From: Owenia fusiformis | Lineage: Eukaryota; Annelida; Polychaeta; Sabellida; Oweniidae | Reading direction: 5' to 3' | Assembly (NCBI GenBank): GCA_903813345.2 | Contig: CAIIXF020000009.1 | Span: 20,483,759-20,547,758, forward strand | DNA: 64,000 bases | Shown: positions 1 through 12,100 of the stretch, piece after piece | Position numbering within the stretch: position 1 is the first letter of the stretch | Layout: each line of letters opens with the position of its first letter | The notes under the pieces: model-generated | Told to the model about the DNA's origin: nothing | What the model saw: only the letters and a program-made list of their open reading frames with translations | Database searches by the model: none | Program-made: the position numbers and the translations under genes

Positions 1-467
1 TTTCAACAGTGTCTGCCTCTGAGATCCAGTTAAAATAAAAGCAAGAAATATGCAAAAAAAAAATTCAGGTAAAGGTCCACTTAGTTAAGTAAAATATATT
101 CATATTTACACTGTAATGATGAGTACCTCTGAACTGTCATACACTGTGTTTAACTTATTTTACAAAGTACCAATCTTACCTGTTGTTCTCCAGAAAAAAA
201 CAAAAAACAAAAACATGTCCAGATAAATACAGTTGTAGGTATATAATAACAAAATGGGTAAAAGCAAAAGCAAAAATAGAATGAACATATTTGATGTTAC
301 ACACTGTTCAGTCCCCTACTGGCCACATATGAATACATCATGATATAAGCTAAGACTAGTAAGACACCTATATAACTTCCCGTGTACTAAGTGCCTACTG
401 GACGTATAACATTATTACACTATTAGCATTCATGTTACATACATGTAACAAGACACACAGTGATAAA
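1..467. other. left-edge non-coding sequence
   Basis: AT-rich sequence with no coding signal that I can defend. It probably belongs to an intron of the leftward-transcribed germ-cell-less gene, whose third coding exon was not found in the window. Confidence 0.4.
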
Positions 468-3400
468 TATCGCACTTTGAAGAGCAAACTGGCCACCATG
501 CAATTTACCCAGCATGGCCAAAACCTAATCAGACCTTGGCACTAGTCTGCTCTTGCATCTGTAAACATTTCAAGTTGACAAGATAAGCGGTTTTCCTGCA
601 ATTTTGATGACAAGAATTTATTTGTAGTCTTGAACTTTGGGAAAATTTAGATAACATTGTTTGTGACCTAATTTGATGACCTTCGACCTTGAAAATTTAA
701 CTTTTTCAGACCTCAGTAGGTGTTTAGTAATTAAGCTGACCTAAATTTAAATCCAAAATATCAATTTAGAAAATCAAATTTTTGACCTTTCAAGGTCACT
801 GAAGGTCAACGAAAGGTCAAATCTGAAATCTAAGGTCAGATTTGAACTTCTGAGAACTTGTAGATGTTTTTAAAAAAAAAATTTGGTCAATTTGGAGCAA
901 GTTGAAAAATTCAAAATGGCCGCCAAATTGAAAAATTCAAAATGGCCACCATGTAATTCAGCCAGCATACCCAAAACCTAATCAGATCTCGGCAATAGTC
1001 TGCTCTTGCATGTGTAAAAATTTCAAGTTGAACGGATAAGTGGTTTTCCTGGAATTTTGATGACAAGATTTGTTGAAAAATTCAAAATGGCCGCCAAGTA
1101 GCTTACCCAGCATGCCCTAAACCTAATCAGATCTTGGCACTAGTCTGCTATTGCATGTGTAAAAATTTCAAGTTGAACAGGTTAGCGGTTTCCTTGGAAT
1201 TTTGATGACAAGAATTGATTTGTAGTCTCAAACTTTGAGAAACTTGGATAACATCATTTGTGACCTAGTTTAATGACCTTGACCTTCAACCTTGAAAATG
1301 TCACTTTTTCAGACCTCAGTAGGTGTTTAGTAATTAAGCTGACCTAAATTTAAATCCAAAATATCAATTTAGACAAGGCATTAACATGACAAAATGTCAC
1401 CACCTAGTTGCTCACAATATTATGAGTTCAAACTTAAGTCAGATTTGAATTTCTGAGAACTTGCAAAGTCAAATTTGAACTTCTGAAAAAATTTGGTCAA
1501 TTTGAAGCAAGTTGAAAACAGACCTTTTTGACCGTTTTTGACCTTGAGAAGGTCATTAAAGGTCAAATGTCAAATCTAAAGTCAGATTTGAATTTCTGAG
1601 AACATGTAGATGATTTGGAAAAAAAAATTAGTCAATTTGAAGCAAGTTGAAAAAAGACCTTTTTGACCTTTTTTGACCTTGAGAAGGTCATTGAAGGTCA
1701 AATGTCAAATCTAAAGTCATATTTGAATTTCTGAGAACATGTAGATGATTTTAAAAATTTTTTAGTCAATTTGAAGCAAGATGAAAAAATACCTTTTTGA
1801 CCTTTTTTGACATTGAGAAGGTCATTGAAGGTCAAATGTCAAATCTAAAGTCAGATTTCAATTTCTGAGAACATGTAGATGATTTTGAAATTTTTTTTTA
1901 GTCAATTTGAAGCAAGTTGAAAAAGACCTTTTTGACCTTTTTTTACTTTGAGAAGGTCATTGAAGGTCAAATGTCAAATCTAAAGTCAGATTTGAATTTC
2001 TGAGAACATGTAGATTTTGAGAAATTTTTTTAGTCAATTTGAAGCAAGTTGAAAAAAGACCTTTTTGACCTTTTTTGACTTTGAGAAGGTCATTGAAGGT
2101 CAAATGTCAAATCTTAAGTCAAATCTAAAGTCAGATTTGAACTTCTGAGAACACGTAGATGATTTTGAAAATTTTTTTTAGTCAATTTGAAGCAAGTTGA
2201 AAACAGACCTTTTTGACCTTGAGAAGGTCATTAAAGGTCAAATGTCAAATCTAAAGTCAGATTTGAATTTCTGAGAACATGTAGATGATTTTGAAAAAAA
2301 AAATTAGTCAATTTGAAGCAAGTTGAAAAAAGACCTTTTTGACCTTTTTTGACCTTGAGAAGGTCATTGAAGGTCAAGTGTCAAATCTAAAGTCATATTT
2401 GAATTTCTGAGAACATGTAGATGATTTTGAAAAAAAATTTAGTCAATTTGAAGCAAGATGAAAAAAGACCTTTTTGACCTTTTTTGACATTGAGAAGGTC
2501 ATTGAAGGTCAAATGTCAAATCTAAAGTCAGATTTGAATTTCTGAGAACATGAAGATGATTTTGAAAAAAAAATTTAGTCAATTTGAAGCAAGTTGAAAA
2601 ATACCTTTTTGACATTTTTTGACTTTGAGAAGGTCATTGAAGGTCAAATGTCAAATCTTAAGTCAAATCTAAAGTCAGATTTGAATTTCTGAGAACACGT
2701 AGATGATTTTGAAAATTTTTTTTAGTCAATTTGAAGCAAGTTGAAAACAGACCTTTTTGACCTTTTTTGACCTTGAGAAGGTCATTGAAGGTCAAATGTC
2801 AAATCTTAAGTCAAATCTTAAGTCAGATTTGAATTTCTGAGAACAAGAAGATGATTTTGAATAAAAAATTTAGTCAATTTGAAGCAAGTTGAAAACAGAC
2901 CTTTTTGACCTTTTTTGACATTGAGAAGGTCATTGAAGGTCAAATGTCAAATCTAAAGTCAGATTTGAATTTCTGAGAACACGTAGATGATTTTGAAAAA
3001 AAATTTAGTCAATTTGAAGCAAGTTGAAAACAGACCTTTTTGACCTTTTTTGACCTTGAGAAGGTCAAATGTCAAATCTAAAGTCAGATTTGAATTTCTG
3101 AGAACACATATATGATTTTGAAAAAAAATTTTAGTCAATTTGAAGCAAGTTGAAAACAGACCTTTTTGACCTTTTTTGACCTTGAGAAGGTCATTGAAGG
3201 TCAAATGTCAAATCTAAAGTCAGATTTGAAGGTCAAATGTCAAATCTAAAGTCAGATTTGAATTTCTGAGAACATGTAGATGATTTTGAAAAAAAATTTA
3301 GTCAATGTGAAGCAAGTTGAAAAAAGACCTTTTTGACCTTGAGAAGGTCATTGAAGGTCAAATGTCAAATCTAAAGTCAGATTTGAACTTCTGAGAACAT

Positions 3401-4120
3401 GTAGATGATTTAGAAAAAAATTAAAGTCAGTCTAAACAGTATTTGTTAAGTTATAGGAAGTTGTAAGAAATTGTTACAGACGCCGGACGCCAACCTCCAA
3501 CCACCAACCGCCGGACGCCGTCGCAAAAAAACGGAGACCATAACAATATGTCACCACTTTTGGTGGTGACATAAAAATCAACTTTTTTGACCTTTTCAAG
3601 GTCACTGAAGGTGAATGAAAGGTCAAATCTGAAATCTAAGGTCAGATTTGAACTTCTGAGAACTTGTAGATGTTTTTAAAAAAAAAATTTGGTCAATTTA
3701 GAGCAAGTTGAAAAATTCAAAATGGCCGCCAAATTGAAAAATTCAAAATGGCCACCATGTAATTCAGCCAGCATACCCAAAACCTAATCAGATCTCGGCA
3801 ATAGTCTGCTCTTGCATCTGTAAAAATTTCAAGTTGAACGGATAAGTGGTTTTCCTGGAATTTTGATGACAAGATTTGTTGAAAAATTCAAAATGGCCGC
3901 CACATAGTTTACCCAGCATGCCCTTAACCTAATGAGATCTTGGCACTAGTCTGCTCTTGCATCTGTAAAAATTTCAAGTTGAACAGGTAAGCAGTTATAC
4001 TGGAAATTTGATGACAAGATTTGGTTTATGTGCCGCCTGCACGCCCGCACGCCCGCACATCCGCACGCCCGCCCAACAGCACAAGACGACGACAATATAG
4101 CACTTTTTCAAAGTGCGATA
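468..4120. mobile_element. 3.65-kb element with short inverted ends and a terminal hairpin
   Basis: The left end reads TATCGCACTTTGA (468-480) and the right end is its exact complement (4108-4120). The right end also folds on itself (GCACTTTTTCAAAGTGC) and is preceded by a CCCGCACG-type short repeat (4035-4075). The body contains repeated blocks carrying AAAATTCAAAATGGCCGCC and AGGTCA-like motifs. A second copy without the left end lies at about 32385-33803. It shares the body and the right hairpin. No protein-coding capacity is seen and no target-site duplication could be fixed, so the superfamily is open. Confidence 0.6.
1374..3574. repeat. MITE copy expanded by a ~135-bp minisatellite (about 14 units)
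   Basis: The left end (CAAGGCATTAACATG, then TGTCACCACC) and right end (GGTGGTGACATA) match the small MITE family seen elsewhere here at about 150 bp. Between them lie about 14 tandem units of roughly 125-165 bp (about 1540-3430). Each unit has several TGACCT/AGGTCA half-sites, for example TTTTGACCTTGAGAAGGTCA. The surrounding element has the uninterrupted sequence at about 33250-33265, so this block is an insertion. Short open frames inside it are repeat artefacts. Confidence 0.7.
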
Positions 4121-4923
4121 AAAACAGTAGTGCGTGAGACCCAGCTTCAAGTTATGTGGCCAGTTTGTTTATATATAGGCCTAATAGGCTATATTTTAGA
4201 AATTGACGCTTATTGAGGCTGTACAATCTTATTGGCTTTTCATTACATGCACTAAACGGTGTATCGACTTTATTCTGGGCCAAGCAATATCCAGTGAAAA
4301 CTCAGAGGGCTAAAATTAGCATTGTAGCGTAGTAAAAACATAAACATAAATGGAAACAATTGTAAAACTCCCCACACTACAAGTAAACTGATGCTTGAAT
4401 CAGAAGTCAAATAGTAGAACTAAATACAGTAAGACCACGAAAAAATGTTCACTGTAGGTAGGTGTTCATTACAGAGAGGGGATTTAACACAGGAGTCAAT
4501 GTACAGGGTGGGCCAAATAAATTTGCAACTTTTTTAGAAGGGAAAAAAGTATCATAACATTATGGTATTGACATGAAATGTTTTTTACAGAAACTTAGGG
4601 ATAGGCATATTTTACCATTCAAATACTTAGGCTAATACTGACTTCACATTTTTTTGTCAGCTGTTTGAATATTAATGGTAAATTGTTCATGTGTCATTTT
4701 CTATATTTCAAAGATACGAAATGATAAAGTTGAACAATGGCTTTGCTTATTAAAACTTGAGAAACTTAGAATTTCCAAATATTCAGATAAACATTGGATT
4801 GTTCCAGTGGACGCATTTGCGTACTTTGTGTAAACGACGCTACGCCACTGTTTACTAAACACATGCATTTACTAGAGAGAGGTTATCACTAAGGTTTTAC
4901 TGAAGTAAGTAAATATTTCTAAC
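4121..4923. other. germ-cell-less intron sequence
   Basis: No coding signal. Contains a fragment with CAGTAAGACCACG and GTGTTCACT (about 4425-4470) that resembles the ends of the small MITE at 58102-58228. Confidence 0.4.
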
Positions 4924-5047
4924 CTGGCGTATGTAAACCCTGTGTAGATTCCATTCTTTTCCTAATGCTGCAATTGTAATATCGCTATTCTCTCCATTGA
5001 TAAACAGTGTTTCATAGATGTACTTGGCAGTACACTTCAGTTTTTTC
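4924..5047 (-). CDS. GMCL1: GMCL1 coding exon 2 (start of BTB domain)
   Basis: The 124-base exon has an AG acceptor at 5048-5049 and a GT donor at 4922-4923 (GTTAGA, weak). It contributes one base to the Arg codon split with exon 1, then 41 codons ending RVYIRQ. The human protein continues SGYFSSMF at exactly this boundary. Confidence 0.88.
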
Positions 5048-6509
5048 CTGCAACACAAATGAAATTCCAATTTGCAAAGGAATTGTATGATTGTGAACAT
5101 AGACGTAGCCAGGGGGGGGGGGGTGATTTTGAAGGAAGTTGCTACGCCCCTGGTGAATAATTTAGGTTCATTTGGTAGTATGTTTGCCCCAAGGAGGATT
5201 GGGTCTCAGAATGCAATCTCAATATTTTCCAACAATGTTGTTGTTGCCGTGACATTAAACTGGTTATAAATTCATAATCAACAATCCAAAAGATTCGAGT
5301 TATGTAACAAGACCAAAACTCACGATTTGAAATTTGAAGTGAAAATCATGACAGCTTTAAGGATTAGATTCATTGTTAGAAAATATTGAGATCGCATTCT
5401 GGGAACCAATCCTCCTTTGTTAGCCCCTAAAAACTAAAATATGGTCAAATTCTCAGAAATGTTTCCCACTTATGTACATGGTTACCTTTGACATTTGAGC
5501 CGTACCACATATTCACCTATATACTTACAAACAAAGAAGTCCTAAATCCGCCACTTTATGTGATAATTTTGCGATGGTGTTGACCATTTGACTGGTCGAA
5601 TTATTTTCAAAAACAGCTTTGAATCTGATTGGCGTCCTGGCTCAAGGCAAGTGTTGAGTTTACCCATGTTTACCGATGTGTGTGTGCTTGTGTCACTTGA
5701 CAGCGTTTTCCCTCAATAAATGTCACAATCAAACTCAATTGTGTTCAATTCTGACAGTTGGTTATTCTGTTGATTTACCTTTAAATTACGTTCCAATAAT
5801 TTCAACTGTTTCAATGAATGCATCATTTCCTCCATTTCAATGCTTACAGCATGTACAGTAGGGAACATAAATAAATGACAGAGGGATTTGTTGAAGTGAG
5901 GATTTCCCGTGTTAAAAATAAGAGAATTTTCATGAGGCAATACATCAGTGGATGAGATAATACAAGATGTAAAATAGACAAATTTTAAGTGATATGTATC
6001 AAGACAATATTGGAAATTATGGGAATTCAGATGACAATGGTTAGGAAATGGTGATAGAAAATCCACCTGTCATTTATTTTTGTTCCAAACTATACGTAAT
6101 TTTGAGCATTTCAAACATATCAATCGATATGCCTTCAAAAATGAAATATAAGTTTTGCGCCTTACAGCTGTTTTCAATCAAATGACCAATTCATGAAGAA
6201 ACGGGCGAAACGATTGAAAAGAAAAACGAACAATCCATGCGCATTTTTTCGTTTCAAGTATTTCACTGGGGCTTTTCAATTGATTAATACAGTTAAATAT
6301 ATGACTCCATACTAAATACTGCAACAAAAATCTTTAAAAATTGACCAAGAGAAAAAGTGAAAATTAAAAAAAATGGGGACCTACCTTTTTGGAGTATCTA
6401 AGTCAATTGTTATATCAGTCTGTTCAATATTAGTGTCATCTTGCAGTTTCCTTTTCTTTCCCTTCCTAACGGGAGTTTCTGGCTCACCCCTAGAAAGGTA
6501 ATTTCCCAT
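4924..6509 (-). CDS. GMCL1: germ cell-less / GMCL1-like BTB protein, first two coding exons (3' part outside window)
   Basis: Two minus-strand exons (6385-6509 and 4924-5047) join in phase. They encode a 5' segment starting MGNYLSRGEPETP, then a Lys/Arg-rich stretch (KGKKRKLQ), then TPKRKKLKCTAKYIYETLF and NGENSDITIAALGKEWNLH. This matches the start of germ cell-less proteins, where a TPRRKKLK-type nuclear-localisation segment leads into the BTB domain (human: KYIYQTLFLNGENSDI). In flies and mammals, GCL proteins are nuclear-envelope-associated BTB substrate adaptors for cullin-3 ligases involved in germ-cell formation. The MGN start may be N-myristoylated, as the MG start of this family suggests. 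The exon encoding the SGYF-like continuation is not in the window. DNMT3 lies upstream in the same orientation. Confidence 0.85.
5048..6384. other. GMCL1 intron 1
   Basis: A 1.3-kb intron. Positions 5104-5152 hold a G-run flanked by inverted CGTAGCCAGGGG / CCCCTGG motifs, related in style to the GGGCGTAGCGC MITE at 22024. No further coding sequence is recognised. Confidence 0.5.
6385..6509 (-). CDS. GMCL1: GMCL1 coding exon 1
   Basis: ATG at 6509-6507, then 41 codons plus two bases. The donor is GTAGGT at 6384-6379. The reading frame is joined correctly to exon 2 (AG|G, Arg). The start was chosen because it gives the MGN start typical of the family and follows a plausible promoter. Confidence 0.85.
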
Positions 6510-6562
6510 CTTCTTCGGTCCTCAACTCCTGCTCAACTCGGAAATGTTTGAATTTGTTTTTG

Positions 6563-6570
6563 CCGGAAGT
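6563..6570 (+). promoter_or_regulatory. ETS-type motif upstream of GMCL1
   Basis: CCGGAAGT lies about 55 bases upstream of the GMCL1 ATG. This is the core ETS-family site common in TATA-less animal promoters. No TATA box is evident. Function is inferred from motif and position only. Confidence 0.35.
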
Positions 6571-6892
6571 GGTACAAATGAGAATTCCTTATTTCATTTT
6601 CACAGCTCTTTTTCAGAAAGGAAACAAGGCCACAATAACGCGCGAGATTCAAAATTAACACAAGTAACTAATTCTCTGACTTATTTGGATGGCTTTCAAA
6701 TAAAGTATTAAGTTCTTACTTCTTCCATTAGTTTAATTTTTAACTGATTGGTTAGAAGTCCATGCCTAAGCACAATCCATAAACACAATCACCAGTGTGA
6801 AGCGCAATCTGTGCACAAGTAGATACAGATCCCCTACAAATCCTCCACCACTTTCAGTACTAGTTTTGCTACAGTCCAATCAAGTAACTTTT

Positions 6893-7012
6893 CAGAATTT
6901 GCCAAGAGGGGTTCACTTTTTGAAAAACTCCAGGGGTTCACTTTTGGCCAAAATCACTTAAAAGGTGCTCAGAATGGTGAAAACGAAGGATTTGGCTACA
7001 GGCCTGCTTTTG
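6893..7012 (+). repeat. dispersed repeat (TTGCCAAG-GGTTCAC / CTACAGGCCTG family)
   Basis: Contains GCCAAGAGGGGTTCAC, AAAATCACTT and GCTCAGAATGGTGAAAA, and ends near CTACAGGCCTG. Related copies lie at about 9705-9893 (-), 40259-40440, 46177-46262 (-) and 62902-63110. The family has G-rich runs and is non-coding. Confidence 0.6.
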
Positions 7013-7329
7013 TAGAAACTAATTAAATTTCAATCTAATTCAGCAAATTTAAAAGTGGCCTTAAATCTGATAGGTTGCTTGTGTCATGCTCGTGTCATTT
7101 GAAAGGGATTCCTCGATCACCGCAAACTCAACTGTGTTCAATTCCCGGGGTTCAAGTCTGACAGTTGGTTGTTCTGTTGGTTTTCCGATTGTCTGGGAGA
7201 AAAAACCTATTGCATAATGCATCTTTAACAAAAAAAATTAGAGGTTTGCATTTTTGGATCACTCAGTAGCCATTATTATTCATTAATTGTTATTGAGCTG
7301 ATAAAGAGATCAATCCTGATATAAAATAG

Positions 7330-7467
7330 CATCATGCAAAATGTCACCTTTGCCATTTGTTACAGACACCGACCCTGAACACCAACCAATGAATGCCAAA
7401 AAACTGCCAACAAAAAAGCTGGAGACTATATATAACAATATGTGACCACTTGTAGTGGTGCCATAAA
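7330..7467 (+). mobile_element. small MITE (TGTCACC... family)
   Basis: Starts with CATGCAAAATGTCACC, carries GCCATTTGTTACAGACACCGA and a region of short C/A-rich repeats, and ends CCACTTGTAGTGGTGCCATA. The ends are inverted repeats of the TGTCACCACC type. Confidence 0.6.
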
Positions 7468-7805
7468 AACATGAAGGGAAATGAGTTCTGAAAATTTCAA
7501 ATTGAATGTTATTTAAGAAGACTGACCATGGCATTTCATTTCTGATCATGATGTGAAAAATACAACACCTGTATTACATAATGGTCTATTTTTCTATTGT
7601 TTTAGTCTCTGATGTCATAATTATAAGAACAATTTTCAGTTGCTTGAAAACGATTTAAAGGATAAGTCGAAATATTGCAAAACTTGTGTGAAAAATGAAT
7701 AGGAAATTAAGATAAGTAAAAGAGACCGACTTGGGGCAAGGTTAGAGATAATCTAATAGTATAAAGGAAAGGCTAAGACTTATGTATCAAATTAAATGAA
7801 AACTT

Positions 7806-7811
7806 TTTATT
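7806..7811 (-). terminator. candidate poly(A) signal for DNMT3
   Basis: AATAAA on the minus strand, about 1.16 kb downstream of the DNMT3 stop codon. Only the hexamer is seen. Other hexamers may be used. Confidence 0.3.
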
Positions 7812-8969
7812 AACACAACGAAAATACAGAAATCTTGAACTAACAGTGAAACAAATTGTTAAACTAAAATAAAGCATAGACCTAAGCTGAGGCCAGGGAA
7901 TACAATTATAAAATGTACTGAAATTAAGTTTAGATCTTGTGTTACATCAATCAGATCATCTTTATAAGCCTTTTGCATCTGTAAGTATGTGTATAGTAAA
8001 TTCAGTAGTAGAGAAGAGTATTTGTAGTTACATATACACTACACTTAAAATTACCAACTCAGTACATCAGGGGATTTTTCAAACATTTTTAAGGTATATT
8101 CCTTGGCCATGGCCTCAGGGCCTAAGTCTACCTAAGATCAGTTATACTCATTGGAATATGTTTATCTGAAGAATAAGTGTTATTTAAATTACAAATGTAT
8201 TCATTAAGATGTTATGTTCATTTGAAAAACAAGAGCAAATATTATTAGAGCCTACAAATCAGATCTTTGCCAAGATTACAACTTAACAAAACTTAAACAC
8301 TAAAATCAGAGTTCACAAAACTGAATGTTCAACAAGAATTAATGTTTGTGCAAAATAAACATTCCTCAACTTCAGATGTACACGATTGCACCTACTTACT
8401 ACATTTTCATGAACAGTATAATTAATACAATAGAAAAAATAGATTGTTCAAAATATTTCTATCATCATCAGTAGAAAATATATAAGAGAAATATTTGCTT
8501 AAAATGTGATGACTAAAAGATTATTTAAGTCCTCCGCACTTATTTAAATGTACTTCGCCTGAACACTCACTTCAAAGGCTCAGGATTAGTGACTGTCCAT
8601 ATAATTAACTTGATACATTATTTTTTATCTAGGCCTAATGTATAATTATCTTCTTATGGTTCTTATGCTTAAATCCTTTTATGTTACCATCATGTAATTT
8701 CAATCTGTCAATGAAAGCTTACTTAGCCTATCGATTTCAAGTACAATATACTTGTTGCTTCATATACTTACTCCCTGTTTACAATGTTAAAACATGCCAC
8801 TAATTGTTCTCAACCCTTGTATTCTGTTAGAGTTTCATAGTTTTACCTACCAGGCTACATGTATATATATTCTGTTACATGCGACTAGAGTTTATCAAGC
8901 ACTTGCTTTAAGTCAATGAGTTTTTGATTATAGTTTCTTCACACACGAGTGCCTCAATCATAGGAGCAT

Positions 8970-9138
8970 TCAGTTTGTATTTTCCTCACTGTCATTCTCT
9001 ATCGAGGTGAAGAACTGTTTGAGTGGTGTCAACAGGTGTTTGACAACAGGCACACTCCAGGTTTTGCCCAGCAGCTTTTGGCGTTGAGTTATAGACAGGT
9101 TGCCAATGTCTGTATAGTGGGCTGGAAACCCAAATGTC
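8970..9138 (-). CDS. DNMT3: DNMT3 exon 20 (last; motif X)
   Basis: AG acceptor at 9139-9140, TGA stop at 8972-8970. Encodes [18 protein letters not shown], then [18 protein letters not shown] and a short acidic tail ending ENTN. It aligns to the last residues of human DNMT3A/B (FGFPVHYTDV...RQRLLGRSWSVPV). The residue at 9090-9092 is Ile, where DNMT3A has Arg882. A reading frame in the other phase at 8992-9180 is only a shadow of this exon. Confidence 0.95.
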
Positions 9139-12100
9139 CTGAAAAATATGGTTCTTCAATGTATATATAGGGTGACGCAAAAATTCATCCCTCTAATTTT
9201 GGAATAACTTAATTATAAAGAAATCTTCTGTTTTTTTTACGTGTAGATAGTATACATTTAGTTGTATTTGTACGTTAAGTACAGAAAGACAGACAAACGA
9301 GTTGGTGATTCCAAAGGCTTATAAACATGTGAGCCAGAAAATGATCACAAGCCCAGCCTCTCACCACACAACTAGAATGAGCTGGCATGTCATCAATTCT
9401 GATGTTCAGATTCTTCACTGTTTTCATTTGTGAACTCAACTAGCCTATAAGCCTTTATATGCATCTTGTTTAAGAAATGATGACAACAATCAAAATGTGG
9501 GTGCATATTACTTTATGTTGGTTGATTCATGGGCATTCAACTAGATGAATGCCCATGGCTAGAAAATTATTTTCCACAAAATAGGTATTCTCTTATAGCC
9601 TATCATGGGCTCTCAAAAATCAGCCCATAAGTGCAAAAAACTTCTTAGTAAATATAGCTGGACTACTACTGAATCCAAAAATTGAGACAACATAGGATGA
9701 ATAAATACACAAGGGGTTCGATGGGTTCGAGCAAACCCCCCCCCCACCCCTGGCCAAAAAACTTTCAAAATCATGCCGTTTTTCACCATTCTGAGCACTT
9801 TTTAAGTGATTTTGGACCAAAATTGTCACAAGTGAACCCCCATGGAATTTTTCAAAAAGTGAACCCCCCTTGGCAAATCCAGGCTACGGGCCTGCAGTTA
9901 TCAGATGTTAAGTGGTTAAGCCTTTTTCACTCATCCTATACTTACTTCTCCAGTTCAGGGATCCAGATCTTGTCATCCTGGCCATTGTATTTGATTGGAG
10001 AGACTGTGGACCTGGAGTGCATGGAGAGTGAGTTGGTCATGCTGGTCACTGTACGTAGTTTGTCGACCTGGAAGAAAATACATGAAATCTTCAGTTTACA
10101 ATACCTATATGTACATTTGTAGTATGAAAATTATATATTAGGAAATTATATAAGTAGGAATATTACAGCGTTGAAACATTCTAAAGACGAACAAAAATGG
10201 GGAATGTCTTCTTGTAATCAAGCACTTTACTCTAGATCAACACCATTGTTCTGGTTGACAAAACAGATGGAATTAAAAAGACTACAATTAGGCATTAAAA
10301 TGCAAAATGTCACCACCTGCCTTTGTTACAGACCACCAAACCATCAAATACCATCCACAAAAAGATAATATGTACAATATGCAACAATATGTCACCACTT
10401 ATGATGGTGACATAATTACATGTACTGACTGCATGTATCTTATTCTATCTTTGATCTTTCCAGTAATAGAATACTATTTTGTTTTTAATTTCCTAACTCC
10501 TCTCTCAAGATGGCAACCTGACAAACCTTGGTTTTGGCAGTGGAGATTACAGAGTGAGAGACAGCTTGACGTGTGAGTCGCAAACAAAATTAAAAATTAC
10601 TTCAAATATTATCTTTATGGAAATTACTTCGTGTAAAAATGACATATTGAAAACCCATACCCTATCATAGATCTCCTGATCTTATAACATGGAAATCAAT
10701 GCATATGGGATATCCAAAAAAGCTGATAAAACATTTTGTGTTTAAAAGGCTAGGATTTAATAATACAGATCATTAAACATTGCAACTAATGTACATACCA
10801 CAGCTGTACGTTTAGAGTTTGGCATCAGCATCTCAGATAATGTGAATGATGATGGGTCTTCCTCCAGGAGTGGGCTGAAATACCAGAATGTATTATTTTG
10901 TTGAAAGTGATGGACAGATAAGAAGCAATAAATAGAAAATGGTAAAAACACATGCTGTTGTAAGACTGAAGGTCTCATATTAGTATTGGAAAAATTGAGC
11001 TAATCAGATGAAAATAATAAATAAAAAAATATTTGGTGAGCTCAAATGGTGAAAATTAATATCAATTCCTTCATTCATGCAATCATGCATTTTTTGACAA
11101 AATAGGTCAAGTTGTAAAAGTAGGTTAAATTATGAATAGATCATGGATAAATTTAACTCTAAGATAATTTGATCAATAAAATTAGCTCATTGTCTAAAAA
11201 CCCTTGTCCAACTTAAATTGCAATAAGTTTAACATTTTGAAAAATTTACATAAGAAGCTTTGTTCACCTTCTTAGTGGTACTAAAAACCAATACAATATA
11301 GAACTCGAGAAAGTCTAAAGAAAGAACCAAAGAAGATATGTGACAAAAAGGAAATTAACAGTAAAATTAGAGGAATAGTACATATTGCTCACCAGTACAT
11401 GCCAGGAATGTTTCCCCAAAAATACCGCAACCTTTTCTGGGCACTAAAGTACTGGGCATCCCATTTTGCTGGTTCACACTAGAAATTCAAATGAAGTATG
11501 TTAAGTATTCACATGATCTTTTCCCTTGTGATTTGCTCATTAGATAACTTGTCACAAACATGTTAGAGGCCCATTGAAAAATGGAAGATGATATATTGGC
11601 ATAAATCCTGTAAAATTTTCCAGATTGCAGAGTTACACTGTAAAGCACTTTTAACTTTTTTACATCCCTGTTATGAAAAGCCATTCTCCATAGGCTATTA
11701 CAATAATTGTAAGTTACTGCACAAAATATGCTTTACATTTAAGATCAGTGTGAAAATCAATATTGCCTAAGGGGAGGCATCCAAAAGTTTGATGTCTGTC
11801 TAAAAACTTAACTAATCAAGACTTTTGACCCCCCCACAAAGGATTGAAACAAGCAAGTAACATACCATGAGAAAGTTGGATATGGCTGCCTTTGTTTCTT
11901 TCGGCAGAGCTGCTACATTCTCAAACATCCAGAATAATGTTGTGTCTTTATTCAGCTGTCTTAGAGTATTCAAGATCCTATAGAACTCAAAGAACAGGAT
12001 TCCTGTTCCACCTGAAAAATCAAGACATAAGTATATCATTTACTATGTTTCATCGTTGCATCGGGCCTTAAGCACCCTTATAATGTATCACCATTTTACT

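Larger units (their letters stand above)
6510..8969. other. GMCL1 5' flank and DNMT3 3' flank
   Basis: Intergenic sequence between two genes transcribed leftwards. The part next to 8970 is unique AT-rich sequence and is probably the DNMT3 3' UTR. Aside from the two repeats listed separately, I recognise nothing coding. Confidence 0.5.

Noticed and set aside
1-17. Possible start of a germ-cell-less exon 3 (AG followed by GGCAGACACTG on the minus strand)
   Set aside because: None of the frames gives the SGYFSSMF-like sequence expected after exon 2, and only 17 bases are available.
2959-3204. 81-residue frame with internal duplication (LLKVKKGQKGLF)
   Set aside because: Translation of two minisatellite units; not conserved in other units.
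8992-9180. 62-codon minus-strand frame with Cys pairs
   Set aside because: It is the wrong frame of the DNMT3 last exon and crosses its acceptor.
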